DNA of 64,000 bases, from positions 3,288,501-3,352,500 of the forward strand of contig NZ_CP029427.2 of the NCBI RefSeq assembly GCF_002266465.3, written 5' to 3'. The notes beneath the pieces were generated by a model that made no database searches, was not told the origin of the DNA, and was given only the letters and a program-made list of their open reading frames with translations. This document shows, piece after piece, positions 1 to 8,738 of the stretch; within the stretch, counting starts at the first letter, position 1; every line of letters starts with the position of its first letter. This DNA is from Bradyrhizobium symbiodeficiens (GTDB taxonomy: Bacteria > Pseudomonadota > Alphaproteobacteria > Rhizobiales > Xanthobacteraceae). The position numbers and the translations under genes were made by a program.

Positions 1-33
1 GCGGGTTACGCCTTGCGGCTAACCCGCCCTACG
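1..33. repeat. short palindromic intergenic repeat
   Basis: Inverted arms GCGGGTTA (1-8) and TAACCCGC (20-27) form a hairpin and are followed by CCCTACG. From general knowledge, short elements reading GTAGGGCGGGTTAGC... with a matching TAACCCGC arm are dispersed between genes in many proteobacteria. The element may begin before the window. It lies just past the end of the minus-strand binding-protein gene, where it could also act as a weak transcript end. Confidence 0.5.
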
Positions 34-54
34 ATGTGTGCTACGCTCTGGCGG

Positions 55-1281
55 TTACTTCTTCACCAGCGGACACTCGCTGTCCTTGAGCGGCTTGGCG
101 GCGTCTTCCGCCGAGATCGTGGCGATCTGCTTGTAATAGTCCCACGGCCCCTTCGACTCCTCGGGCTTCTTCACCTCGAACAGGTAGGCCGGGATGAGGC
201 GGCGGCCGTCCTGACGCAGCGGTCCGTTGCCGAACAGCGGATCGTCGGTCGGCAGCTCCTTCATCTTGGCGACGACCTTGGCGCCGTCATGCGGATTGCC
301 GCCGAGCGCGTCCATCGCCTTCAGATAGTGCAGCACCATCGCGTAGTTGCCGGCTTGGGTCATCGACGGCATCGCGTTCTTGCTCGCGAGCGCCGAGAAA
401 CGCTTGGACCATTCGCGGGTCTTGTCGTTCAGGTCCCAGTAGAACGATTCCGTGAAGGTCAGCCCCTGTGCGGTCTTCAGGCCCAGCGAATGCACGTCGT
501 TGATGAACAGCAGCAATGCCGCGAGCTTCTGACCGGCGGAGACGATGCCGAATTCGGCCGCCTGCTTGATCGAGTTCGTGGTGTCGCCGCCGGCATTGGC
601 GAGGCCCACGACCTTGGCCTTGGACGATTGTGCCTGGAGCAGGAAGGACGAGAAGTCCGCGGTGTTGATCGGATGCTTGACGCTGCCAAGCACCTTGCCG
701 CCGTTTGCGGTCACGACCGCCGTAGTGTCGCGTTCGAGCGCGTGGCCGAAGGCATAATCCGCGGTCAGGAAGAACCAACTGTCACCGCCGGCCTTGGTCA
801 ACGCCTTGCCGGTGCCGTTGGCCAGCATGTAGGTGTCATAGGTGTAGGAGACCGTGTTCGGCGTGCAGGCCTTGCCGGTCAGGTCGGCGGAGGCGGCGCC
901 GGAATTAAGCAGGACCGCATTCTTTTCCTTGACGAGATTGCTGACCGCCAGCGCGACACCGGAGTTCGGCGTATCGGCAATCGCATCGACCTTCTCGTTG
1001 TCGATCCACTGCCGGGCGATGTTGACGCCGACGTCGGGCTTGTTCTGGTGATCGCCGCTGATAACGTCGATCTTCCAGCCTTTCTTGAGCAGGCCGGAAT
1101 CCTCGACCGCCATCTTGATCGCAACCACGGAATTGGGGCCGCCGATGTCGGCATAGAGGCTCGACATGTCGTTGAGCACGCCGATCTTGACGGTCTTGTC
1201 CTGCGCGTAGGCGGATGTTGCAAAGCCGAAGGCGGCACAGGCCAGAAGGGCCGCGGAGCGGCGCACGAGCGTCGTCGTCAT
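55..1281 (-). CDS. ABC transporter periplasmic binding protein, branched-chain amino acid type
   Basis: This 408-residue protein has a clear Sec signal peptide (MTTTLVRRSAALLACAAFG, then cleavage after AYAQ) and a mature start of the form KTVKIGVLNDMSSLYADIGG, which is typical of the Peripl_BP_6 (LivJ-like) fold. It should bind a small ligand in the periplasm and deliver it to an ABC importer. No permease or ATPase genes are beside it in the window; they may lie beyond the left edge. The ligand cannot be read from sequence: rhizobial members of this family bind amino acids, amides, urea or aromatic acids. Family assignment is firm, substrate unknown. Confidence 0.88.
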   Translation of the reverse strand: MTTTLVRRSAALLACAAFGFATSAYAQDKTVKIGVLNDMSSLYADIGGPNSVVAIKMAVEDSGLLKKGWKIDVISGDHQNKPDVGVNIARQWIDNEKVDAIADTPNSGVALAVSNLVKEKNAVLLNSGAASADLTGKACTPNTVSYTYDTYMLANGTGKALTKAGGDSWFFLTADYAFGHALERDTTAVVTANGGKVLGSVKHPINTADFSSFLLQAQSSKAKVVGLANAGGDTTNSIKQAAEFGIVSAGQKLAALLLFINDVHSLGLKTAQGLTFTESFYWDLNDKTREWSKRFSALASKNAMPSMTQAGNYAMVLHYLKAMDALGGNPHDGAKVVAKMKELPTDDPLFGNGPLRQDGRRLIPAYLFEVKKPEESKGPWDYYKQIATISAEDAAKPLKDSECPLVKK

Positions 1282-1388
1282 AAAAGGTTTCCTCCATTGT
1301 CAAATATGCGGACGGCTCTCTTGCGGAGCCTTGTTCCGGCTGATGGCTCTAGCCTGTCCCAGGGCCGGCGGCAATGCGCCTAAAGCCG

Positions 1389-1413
1389 GATGACGCTGCG
1401 TCGTAGCGTCATC
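1389..1413 (-). terminator. hairpin, possible terminator
   Basis: GATGACGCT (1389-1397) and AGCGTCATC (1405-1413) form a 9-bp perfect stem with a 7-nt loop. It lies 36 bp past the stop codon of the NHL-repeat gene and about 110 bp before the start of the binding-protein gene on the same strand. No clear U-tract follows, so termination is only a possibility. Confidence 0.35.
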
Positions 1414-1448
1414 TATCGGTTAACTTTTGGGCAAAATGCGTTGAGACG

Positions 1449-2591
1449 CTATTTGAGCGCGTCCGATGTCAGCTTGAATTTCTGGATGCGCTTTCCGGTG
1501 TCGACCTCGGCGGTATAGACATTACCCTTGGCGTCGATCGCCATGGCATGCACCCAGTGGAATTGACCGGCGTTGCGGCCGTTGTGCCCGAAGCTGCCGA
1601 CTACGCTGCCGTCGTCGCGCTTGATCACCCTGATCTCGTTGTTCTCGCCGTCGGCGCTGAGCAGCCAGGTCTGCTTCGGATCGGGCCAGATCGCGATGTC
1701 CCACACCGCGCCGTTGCCGAGCGTGTTCTTCTCGAAGAAGAACTCCTTCACGAAGCTGCCGTCCTTCTTGAACACCTGGATGCGGTTATTGATGCGGTCG
1801 CAAACATAGACGAGGCCGTCATTGGCGAGCTTCACGCAGTGCACGGGATTGCCGAATTGCTGCGCGGCCTGCGCCTTGGGATCGTACGGCCCTTGCTTGG
1901 CGTCGTCGGGCTTGTTGCCATAGGCGCCCCAATGCCGCTTGTAGGCGAGCGTCGTCGCATCGAACACGATGACGCGGCGGTTGCCGTAGCCGTCGGCGAC
2001 GTAGATCTCGTTGGCCTCCTTGTCGATCGCGGTCTCGGCGGGCTTGCCGAGCTGCGTCGTGTCGTTGCTGCCGAGGCTCGGCGCGATCTTGCCGATCTGG
2101 GCGACGAACTTGCCGTCGAGCGTGAACTTCAGAATCGCGTTGTCGTTGTCGGCGTTGCCGCCGATCCAGACGAAGCCGCGCTCGTCGACCTCGATGCCAT
2201 GCTCGCGGCCGACCCATTCGTAGCCCTGGCCGGGACCACCCCATGAGCGCAGCAGATTGCCCTCGGCATCGAACTCGAGCACGGGCGGTGCTGAGATGCA
2301 GCATTTCGAGCGCGGCGGGTTGAGGCTCGCGCCCTTCTCGTCATCGGTGAGCGAGCGCGGGCGATGGATCACCCAGATATGGCCCTGCCCATCGACGGTG
2401 ATGCCGCCGACCTGGCCGAGGATCCAGTTGTTCGGCAGCTGCTTCGGCCAGGAGGCATCGACCGCGAAGGTCGGAACGTCGCCGGCGATCGCCGCACATG
2501 GAAGCGCGAAGACGACGGCTGCGATCAGAATGGAGAGAGCGTGACGTACGAGCGCAGACGCAGAGCCTGCGCGATCATGCCATGGCGCCAT
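1449..2591 (-). CDS. exported NHL-repeat beta-propeller protein
   Basis: 380 residues with an N-terminal signal peptide (hydrophobic LSILIAAVVFALPCAAIAG, about residues 18-36). The mature part holds repeated beta-propeller blades with NHL signatures such as ITVDGQGHIWVIHR, GIEVDERGFVWIGG, VYVCDRINNRIQVF and MAIDAKGNVYTAEVD. Proteins of this shape are often annotated as peptidyl-alpha-hydroxyglycine alpha-amidating lyase-like, but that activity is not supported by anything specific here. The likely role is a periplasmic binding or scaffold propeller. Function unknown. Confidence 0.8.
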   Translation of the reverse strand: MAPWHDRAGSASALVRHALSILIAAVVFALPCAAIAGDVPTFAVDASWPKQLPNNWILGQVGGITVDGQGHIWVIHRPRSLTDDEKGASLNPPRSKCCISAPPVLEFDAEGNLLRSWGGPGQGYEWVGREHGIEVDERGFVWIGGNADNDNAILKFTLDGKFVAQIGKIAPSLGSNDTTQLGKPAETAIDKEANEIYVADGYGNRRVIVFDATTLAYKRHWGAYGNKPDDAKQGPYDPKAQAAQQFGNPVHCVKLANDGLVYVCDRINNRIQVFKKDGSFVKEFFFEKNTLGNGAVWDIAIWPDPKQTWLLSADGENNEIRVIKRDDGSVVGSFGHNGRNAGQFHWVHAMAIDAKGNVYTAEVDTGKRIQKFKLTSDALK

Positions 2592-2682
2592 GGCAACCTC
2601 CCTTTTCTGGCGTGCGGCTTGCTGCCGCTTGAGCGCGGGCAGTCAATCGCGGGGAGGCAGTCGAGTCAATCAGGCTAGGGAC

Positions 2683-3423
2683 TTACGCGGGCGAACGGAA
2701 GCTCATCAGGCTGCGGGTCTTGTAGTCGTAGAATTTGCCGGTCTCGGTCCAGTCGGGCGCGCACATCGGCACGATGAATTCGGCGACCTGCTCGGCCGTG
2801 TCGAGCGTCGCCGGGTCTTCGCCCGGCATCAGCGTGGCGCGCATGCGGGTGCGGACCGGGCCGGGGTTGAACAGATTGACGCGTAGCTTGGTGTTCGCGG
2901 TCTCCTGCGCCCAGGCGCGGGCCAGCGTCTCCAGCGCGGCCTTGGACGCCGCGTAGGGGCTGACATAGGCCGTCGCCTTGTTGGCGGCACCCGAAGTGAC
3001 GAACACGGCGCGGCCGGCGTCGGACTGCTTCAACAGCGGCTCCATGCAGCGGATCAGCTGGAAGTTGGCGGAGACGTTGACGGCCATCACGTCGGTGAAG
3101 GTCTTCAGCTCAATATGGCCGATCGGCGAGGACGGGCCGAGCACGCCGGCATTGCCGACGAGGATGTCGAGCTTGCCGTAACGTTCGTGCAGGCCGGCGC
3201 CGAGCCGCGCGATGCCGTCGGAATCGGTGAGGTTCAGCGGTACCAGCGTGGCGCTGCCGCCCAGTTTCCGGATCTCGTCGTCGAGCTCCTCAAGCCCGCC
3301 TTGCGTGCGCGCGGTGGCAACGATATGCGCGCCGGCCTTGGCGAGCGCGATGGCCGTGGCATAGCCGATGCCGCGCGAGGCGCCGGTGACGAGAGCGATG
3401 CGGTCGGCGAGGGGATTGGTCAT
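2683..3423 (-). CDS. SDR-family NAD(P)-dependent oxidoreductase
   Basis: 246 residues from the ATG at 3423, chosen because the family starts within a few residues of the nucleotide-binding motif; an upstream in-frame ATG at 3477 would add 18 residues with no family similarity. The TGASRGIG cofactor loop lies near residue 15, NAG follows at about 90, and the catalytic Ser and YxxxK (YAASK) are present, so this should be an active classical short-chain dehydrogenase. An SDR gene next to purF is common in rhizobia. The substrate is not predictable. Confidence 0.88.
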   Translation of the reverse strand: MTNPLADRIALVTGASRGIGYATAIALAKAGAHIVATARTQGGLEELDDEIRKLGGSATLVPLNLTDSDGIARLGAGLHERYGKLDILVGNAGVLGPSSPIGHIELKTFTDVMAVNVSANFQLIRCMEPLLKQSDAGRAVFVTSGAANKATAYVSPYAASKAALETLARAWAQETANTKLRVNLFNPGPVRTRMRATLMPGEDPATLDTAEQVAEFIVPMCAPDWTETGKFYDYKTRSLMSFRSPA

Positions 3424-3472
3424 GCGAGGGGTTTTACAGGCGTGGACAGCCGGGACAAGCCCCCGCGTGCTC

Positions 3473-3571
3473 GTCATTCCGGGGCGATGCGAAGCATCGA
3501 ACCCGGAATCCAGAGCTTACAAGACGACATCGAGATCCTCAGGTACGCGCTATCGCGCGCCCCGAGATGAC
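3473..3571. repeat. REP-like palindromic element
   Basis: Imperfect terminal inverted repeats GTCATTCCGGGGCG (3473-3486) and CGCCCCGAGATGAC (3558-3571) match at 12 of 14 positions. They enclose a secondary hairpin GATGCGAAGCATC. It fills the gap between purF and the SDR gene. Elements beginning GTCATTCCGGGGC and ending in the matching arm are, from memory, highly dispersed in Bradyrhizobium and Rhodopseudomonas genomes. Confidence 0.65.
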
Positions 3572-3581
3572 GGCCCCGTCC

Positions 3582-5105
3582 TCAGCTCGCTTCCGCCAGC
3601 AGCGACAGCTGCCGCGGCTGCTGCTCGGTCTGGGTCTGGTCGGTGAGGTGGGTCGGATAAGCGCCGGTGAAGCAGTGATCCGAGAATTTCGGATTGGCCG
3701 GGTCGCGGCCGGGCTCGCCCATCGCGCGGTACATGCCGTCGATCGACAGGAAGGCGAGCGAGTCGGCGCCGATGATCTCGCGCATCTCCTCCAGCGAATG
3801 CGTCGCCGCCAGAAGCCCGCCGCGATCCGGTAGGTCGATGCCGTAATAGTCGGGATAGAGGATCGGGGGCGAAGCGAGGCGGAAGTGCACTTCCTTGGCG
3901 CCGGCATCGCGCATCATGCGAACGATCTTCTTCGAAGTGGTGCCGCGCACCAGCGAATCGTCGATCAGGATGATGCGCTTGCCTTCGATCGCGGCGCGGT
4001 TGGCGGAATGCTTCATGCGCACGCCGGATTCGCGGATCGCCTGCGTCGGCTGGATGAAGGTGCGGCCGACATAGTGGTTGCGGATGATGCCGAGCTCGAA
4101 CGGCACGCCCGAATGCTGGCTGTAGCCAACCGCGGCGGGCACGCCGGAATCCGGCACCGGCACCACGACGTCGATCGGCACGTGGCTCTCGCGCGCGAGC
4201 TGTGCGCCGAAGGCCTTGCGCACTTCGTAGACGGAGCGGCCGTGGACGATGGAATCCGGACGGGAGAAGTAGATGTATTCGAAGATGCAGGGGCGCGGCG
4301 CCATCGGCGGGAACGGCTTGTGAATGTCCTGGCCGCTCTCGTCGAACACGATGACTTCGCCGGGCTCGATGTCGCGGACGAAGCGGGCGCCGATGATGTC
4401 GAGCGCGCAGGTCTCCGACGTCAGGATCGGGCAGCCGTCGAGCTCGCCGAGCACCAGGGGACGGATACCGCGCGGATCGCGCGCGCCGACCAGCTTCTTG
4501 TTGGTCAGCGAGACCAGCGCATAGGCGCCCTCGATCTCGCGCAGCGCGTCGATGTAGCGCTCGATGAAGCGGCTGCGCCTGGAGCGCGCGACCAGGTGCA
4601 GGATCACCTCGGTGTCGGTGGTCGACTGCATCATCGCGCCGCTCTTCACGAGCTCGCGGCGCAGCGTCAGGCCGTTGGTGAGGTTGCCGTTGTGCGCGAC
4701 CGCGAGGCCGCCGGCATTGAGCTCAGCGAACAGCGGCTGCACGTTGCGCAGGATGGTGGCGCCGGTGGTGGAGTAGCGGACATGGCCGACGGCCATATTG
4801 CCGGGCAGGCGGTCGATCACCTCGCGGCGGGAGAAGGTGTCGCCGACGAGGCCGAGCCGGCGTTCACTGTGGAAGCGACTGCCGTCGTAGGAGACGATGC
4901 CGGCCGCTTCCTGACCGCGGTGCTGAAGGGCGTGCAGGCCGAGCGCGGTGATGGCGGCGGCGTCAGGGTGGCCGTAGATGCCGAAGACGCCGCATTCCTC
5001 GCGCAGCGTATCTCCTTCCAGGTCGTCCTGAACCTCCAGCGCGGCCGGGCCCGGGCCGGCGTTGGGATCGAGATCAGATTGGGCGTCCTGGTCAGGGTAT
5101 CGCAT
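3582..5105 (-). CDS. purF: amidophosphoribosyltransferase
   Basis: 507 residues. Catalyses the first committed step of purine synthesis: PRPP plus glutamine to phosphoribosylamine. The N-terminal glutaminase domain begins ECGVFGIYGHPDAA, so Cys38 would be the Ntn nucleophile after removal of a roughly 37-residue propeptide. The PRPP loop IILIDDSLVRGTTSKKIV is intact. The overall layout matches the Bacillus-type enzyme, but two positions where that enzyme has Fe-S ligands (PDYYGID in place of PCFYGID, and a single Cys in FSDHCFTGAYPT) are not conserved, so a [4Fe-4S] cluster is unlikely. cvpA lies just upstream, 29 bp away, in the same orientation. Confidence 0.97.
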   Translation of the reverse strand: MRYPDQDAQSDLDPNAGPGPAALEVQDDLEGDTLREECGVFGIYGHPDAAAITALGLHALQHRGQEAAGIVSYDGSRFHSERRLGLVGDTFSRREVIDRLPGNMAVGHVRYSTTGATILRNVQPLFAELNAGGLAVAHNGNLTNGLTLRRELVKSGAMMQSTTDTEVILHLVARSRRSRFIERYIDALREIEGAYALVSLTNKKLVGARDPRGIRPLVLGELDGCPILTSETCALDIIGARFVRDIEPGEVIVFDESGQDIHKPFPPMAPRPCIFEYIYFSRPDSIVHGRSVYEVRKAFGAQLARESHVPIDVVVPVPDSGVPAAVGYSQHSGVPFELGIIRNHYVGRTFIQPTQAIRESGVRMKHSANRAAIEGKRIILIDDSLVRGTTSKKIVRMMRDAGAKEVHFRLASPPILYPDYYGIDLPDRGGLLAATHSLEEMREIIGADSLAFLSIDGMYRAMGEPGRDPANPKFSDHCFTGAYPTHLTDQTQTEQQPRQLSLLAEAS

Positions 5106-5134
5106 CTCGTCCGCGCCTCTCTTTTGGGGCTAAA

Positions 5135-5764
5135 TCAACGCGCCGCAGGTTTCTCGATCAGCTTTTTCAGGCCGTCACGAGCAGGTTTACTGTATCCGTC
5201 GCCACTGCCCGAAGGCTGCTGCTCGGATTCAGCTTGATCATCATCTGGTTTGTTTTTCTTGAATCTCTTCAAGATGGTGTTCTCGGGGTCGTCAGGCAAG
5301 AGCGCCATCAGCCAATCCCCGGTTCCCTGCAGCACCACGCGGGATTTGGCCCCCGTGACCCAGTCCGGACGCTGCTTGTCCGGAACCAGCCAGGTGAAGA
5401 ACAGGAAGGCGACCACGACGATCAAAAGCCCGCGAGCCAGCCCAAACAGGAAGCCGAGGGTCCGATCCAGGGCGCCGATCCTGGAATCCAGGATCATGTC
5501 GGAGATCCGGACCGTGATCACGGAGACCACGACCAGGGTGCCCACGAACACACCGGCGACGACGACGACGCTCGCCACAGTGTCGTTGTTGAAATAGCTC
5601 TTGGCGGTCGGCAGCAGCTTCGAGAACGAGTACAGCGTCACGATCGCCGCCGCGCCCCAGGCCGCGATCGACAGGATTTCGCGCATGAAGCCGCGGACCA
5701 TGGCGAGCAGGCCCGAAATCAGCATCACACCGAGCAGGATCAGGTCGAGGAGTGTTACTGGCAT
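5135..5764 (-). CDS. cvpA: CvpA family inner-membrane protein
   Basis: 209 residues with four predicted membrane segments: about residues 5-23, 30-50, 65-87 and 100-122. The N-terminus LLDLILLGVMLISGLLAMVRGFMREI is the family signature. The C-terminal tail is polar and ends in a Lys-rich stretch. CvpA was named for colicin V production in E. coli and is linked to envelope homeostasis; the mechanism is not settled. It precedes purF in what is probably a two-gene transcript. Confidence 0.92.
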   Translation of the reverse strand: MPVTLLDLILLGVMLISGLLAMVRGFMREILSIAAWGAAAIVTLYSFSKLLPTAKSYFNNDTVASVVVVAGVFVGTLVVVSVITVRISDMILDSRIGALDRTLGFLFGLARGLLIVVVAFLFFTWLVPDKQRPDWVTGAKSRVVLQGTGDWLMALLPDDPENTILKRFKKNKPDDDQAESEQQPSGSGDGYSKPARDGLKKLIEKPAAR

Positions 5765-5822
5765 CGGCTGGTCTGGTCCGCTCGTACGTCGAAGGTGCTC
5801 TAGCCGAATCGGTGTTTGGCCG

Positions 5823-5842
5823 CTGCCCTAAAAGAGGGGCAG
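5823..5842 (-). terminator. small hairpin between radA and cvpA
   Basis: CTGCCC (5823-5828) and GGGCAG (5837-5842) pair across an 8-nt loop. It sits in the 168-bp gap downstream of radA and upstream of cvpA. The stem is short and lacks a good U-tract, so it may be only a weak attenuating hairpin. Confidence 0.25.
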
Positions 5843-5932
5843 ACGGCGTTCCCGGCAAGGCCGCAACCACGCAATCCCATGCTGCTTTTGTGACGGCTGT
5901 ATAGCGGCGGGGGCCTCCGGCGTCACCTCCAC

Positions 5933-7378
5933 CTAACCCTCTCCACGGCGGAATCTTGCCGGTGTGGCATTTTTCTCCGCCGGCGCGTTCGATTCGCCCC
6001 GGCGGGAGCCGCGGGCGGCGATCTCGGCCACCAATGTCGTCAGGCTGTTGACCGCGTTCAGCGTCAATCCGGCATCGCCGCCGCTCTCGCCCCGGGCCGA
6101 TTCGGGCAGCACGGCGCGCTGGAAGCCGAGTTTCGCGGCTTCCTTCAGCCGGGCTGGGGTCTGCGCCACCGGGCGCACCACGCCGGACAGCGAGATCTCG
6201 CCGAAATAGACCGCATCCGTCGGCAACTGCGCATTAACCAAGGATGACACCAATGCCGCGGCGGCGGCGAGGTCGGCCGCCGGCTCGTGGATGCGCAGTC
6301 CGCCGGCGACGTTCAGATAGACGTCGTGGCCGGACAGCTTGACGCCGCAATGGGCTTCCAGCACCGCCAGCACCATCGACAGACGACTCGGGTCCCAGCC
6401 AACCACGGCGCGCCGCGGTGTCCCGAGAGAGGTCGGCGCCACCAGCGCCTGCAATTCGACCAGAACGGGCCTCGTGCCCTCGATGCCCGCGAACACTGCG
6501 GTGCCCGGCGTGCCGAGGTCGCGCTCCGACAGGAACAGCTCGGAGGGGTTGGTGACTTCGCGCAAGCCCAGGCCCGTCATCTCGAACACGCCGATCTCGT
6601 CGGTCGGACCGAAACGGTTCTTCACGGCGCGCAGGATGCGGAATTGCTGCGAGCCTTCGCCCTCGAACGAAAGCACGGCGTCGACCATGTGCTCGACCAC
6701 GCGGGGGCCGGCGATCTGGCCGTCCTTGGTGACATGGCCGACCAGGATGATGGCAGCGCCCGTCTTCTTGGCGAAACGGATCAGCGCCTGCGCCGAGGCG
6801 CGGACCTGCGTCACGGTGCCGGGCGCCGATTCCACCGTGTCGGTCCACATCGTCTGGATCGAATCGATCACGATCAGCCGGGGCACCGCGCCCTCGGACA
6901 GCGTCGAGACAATGTCCTCGACCGAGGTTTCGGCGGCGAGCTGCACCGGTGCATCCGACAGCCCAAGCCGTTCTGCGCGCAGCCGCACCTGCGCGACCGC
7001 CTCTTCGCCCGATATGTAGACGATGCGGTGGCCGGCACGCGCCATCATGCTGGTGGCCTGCGTCAGCAGCGTCGATTTGCCGATGCCGGGATCGCCGCCG
7101 ACCAGCAGCACCGAGCCACGGACGAAGCCGCCGCCGGTGACGCGGTCGAGTTCGGTCATGCCTGAGGACAGGCGAGGCGCATCCTGGGTTTTCCCCGACA
7201 GGCTCTCCAGCGCAAACGTCCGTCCCTTGCGCTTGGAGCGGATCGAGACGGGGACGCTGCCGGTGGCATCCTCCTCGGCGAGCGTATTCCACTCGCCGCA
7301 GGATTCGCACTTGCCCTGCCAGCGGTTATAGGCCGCGCCGCAGTTCTGGCAGACGAAGGAAAGCGTGTTCTTGGCCAT
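5933..7378 (-). CDS. radA: DNA repair protein RadA
   Basis: 481 residues from the ATG at 7378, which begins the canonical MAKNTLSFVCQNCG. RadA is a RecA-like ATPase that promotes branch migration of recombination intermediates. Order of parts: a zinc finger (CQNC...CESC, residues about 9-27), Walker A GDPGIGKST, the RadA-specific KNRFGPTDEIG motif, and a C-terminal Lon-protease-like domain from about residue 300. All key motifs are intact. A longer reading frame continues upstream to 7528 but lacks family similarity. Confidence 0.97.
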   Translation of the reverse strand: MAKNTLSFVCQNCGAAYNRWQGKCESCGEWNTLAEEDATGSVPVSIRSKRKGRTFALESLSGKTQDAPRLSSGMTELDRVTGGGFVRGSVLLVGGDPGIGKSTLLTQATSMMARAGHRIVYISGEEAVAQVRLRAERLGLSDAPVQLAAETSVEDIVSTLSEGAVPRLIVIDSIQTMWTDTVESAPGTVTQVRASAQALIRFAKKTGAAIILVGHVTKDGQIAGPRVVEHMVDAVLSFEGEGSQQFRILRAVKNRFGPTDEIGVFEMTGLGLREVTNPSELFLSERDLGTPGTAVFAGIEGTRPVLVELQALVAPTSLGTPRRAVVGWDPSRLSMVLAVLEAHCGVKLSGHDVYLNVAGGLRIHEPAADLAAAAALVSSLVNAQLPTDAVYFGEISLSGVVRPVAQTPARLKEAAKLGFQRAVLPESARGESGGDAGLTLNAVNSLTTLVAEIAARGSRRGESNAPAEKNATPARFRRGEG

Positions 7379-7568
7379 GGGGACAGCGAGTCGCGGGTTT
7401 CGGGTTTGCTGATAGCACGGAATGACAGGTCGAGGAGCGAACTGGGCGGCACCTCGGATACCGCAATTCCATGTGCCCGATACACCCTTTGTTAGCTCTA
7501 CCGGCCGCGCCCTGCGGAACTTTGCCAAATGTTAGCGGACGCGGGTCCAGCATTGGAACCAAGCGGGG

Positions 7569-8738
7569 ATGGCGACACGAATGACGGGATTTTTGCGGAT
7601 ATTGCTCGCTGCGGGCATGGCCTGGGGCGTTCTCATGCCGCCAGGAGGCGCCGTTGCGGCTGCTGCGAAGCGTCTCGACATCGTCTTCGTCAATCCCGGC
7701 AAGACCGGCGAGGTCTATTGGGACATGGTCGCGCAGACCATGCAGGCCGCTGGCCGCAAGCTCGACGCGCATGTCGAGGTGCTGACCAGCGAGCGCAATT
7801 ATCGCACCATGCAGGAGCTCGGCTTCGGCGTGCTGGCGCGTCGCGACAAGCCCGATTTCCTCATCCTGTCGAACGAGGAATCCGCCGCCGTCCCGATCGT
7901 GGAAGCGGCCGAGGCTGCCGGCGTCAAGACGTTGCTGCTCTCGAACACGCTGATCGGCGAGGATGCGGTGCGTCTCGGCCCGCCGCGCCAAAAACTCAAG
8001 ACCTGGCTCGGCGATATCACGACCGATCTCCAGACGGCGGGCGCCCGGATGGCCAACGCCCTGATCACCGCCGCGCGTGACGAGAGATGGCAGAGCCCGG
8101 ACGGCAAGATCCACCTTCTCGGCATCGGCGGGGACGAGATCACGCCCGCCTCGATCGTGCGCAACGCCGGTCTCAAGCTCGCGGTGGATGCCGCGCCTGA
8201 CGTTGTGGTGGACCGGTTGCTGTTCGCCAACTGGACGCAGTCGGAGGCCGAGACTGTCACCGCGAATTATCTAAGCTGGGCATCGCGCAAGGAGATCCGC
8301 CCGGCCGGTATCTGGGCCGGCAACGATCCCATGGCGCTCGGTGCGATGCGCGCGGTGATTGCCGCCGGCCTCGTGCCTGGCCGCGACATCCAGCTCGTTG
8401 GCCTCAACTGGTCGGAGGAGGCGCTGCGCGAGATCAGGGCAGGCCGCCTGCTGCTGACCGACGGCGGGCATTTTCTGCTCGGCGGCTGGTCGATCGTCCT
8501 GTTGCGCGACTATGCCGACGGCTGCGATTTCGCGGCTGTGTCGCCTCGGGTCGAGGTCAAGACGTCCGCGATCACGCGCCAAAATCTCGGTTCGGTCGGC
8601 GACCTCATCAAGACGCGAGCGTTCGACCGGATCGACTTCGCCCGCTTCAGGGCGAAGGCGGGTCGCTGCGGCCATTATGACTTTTCCCTCGACGCGCTCA
8701 TTTCGTCCCTGCCGGTTCCCGAAGGCGTTGCCGACTGA
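7569..8738 (+). CDS. periplasmic type I sugar-binding-like protein, partner of the GGDEF-EAL gene
   Basis: 389 residues with a signal peptide (hydrophobic LRILLAAGMAWGVLM, cleavage probably after VAAA). The mature part reads RLDIVFVNPGKTGEVYWDMV and then follows the type I periplasmic-binding fold (ribose/LuxP/TorT-like). ATG 7581 is an alternative start with a better-placed GGGG upstream. No ABC permease or ATPase is near. Its stop codon overlaps the start of the GGDEF-EAL gene by one base (TGATG), so the two are co-translated. The natural inference is a ligand-sensing subunit for that membrane protein, as LuxP serves LuxQ or NspS serves MbaA. The ligand is unknown. Confidence 0.85.
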   Translation: MATRMTGFLRILLAAGMAWGVLMPPGGAVAAAAKRLDIVFVNPGKTGEVYWDMVAQTMQAAGRKLDAHVEVLTSERNYRTMQELGFGVLARRDKPDFLILSNEESAAVPIVEAAEAAGVKTLLLSNTLIGEDAVRLGPPRQKLKTWLGDITTDLQTAGARMANALITAARDERWQSPDGKIHLLGIGGDEITPASIVRNAGLKLAVDAAPDVVVDRLLFANWTQSEAETVTANYLSWASRKEIRPAGIWAGNDPMALGAMRAVIAAGLVPGRDIQLVGLNWSEEALREIRAGRLLLTDGGHFLLGGWSIVLLRDYADGCDFAAVSPRVEVKTSAITRQNLGSVGDLIKTRAFDRIDFARFRAKAGRCGHYDFSLDALISSLPVPEGVAD

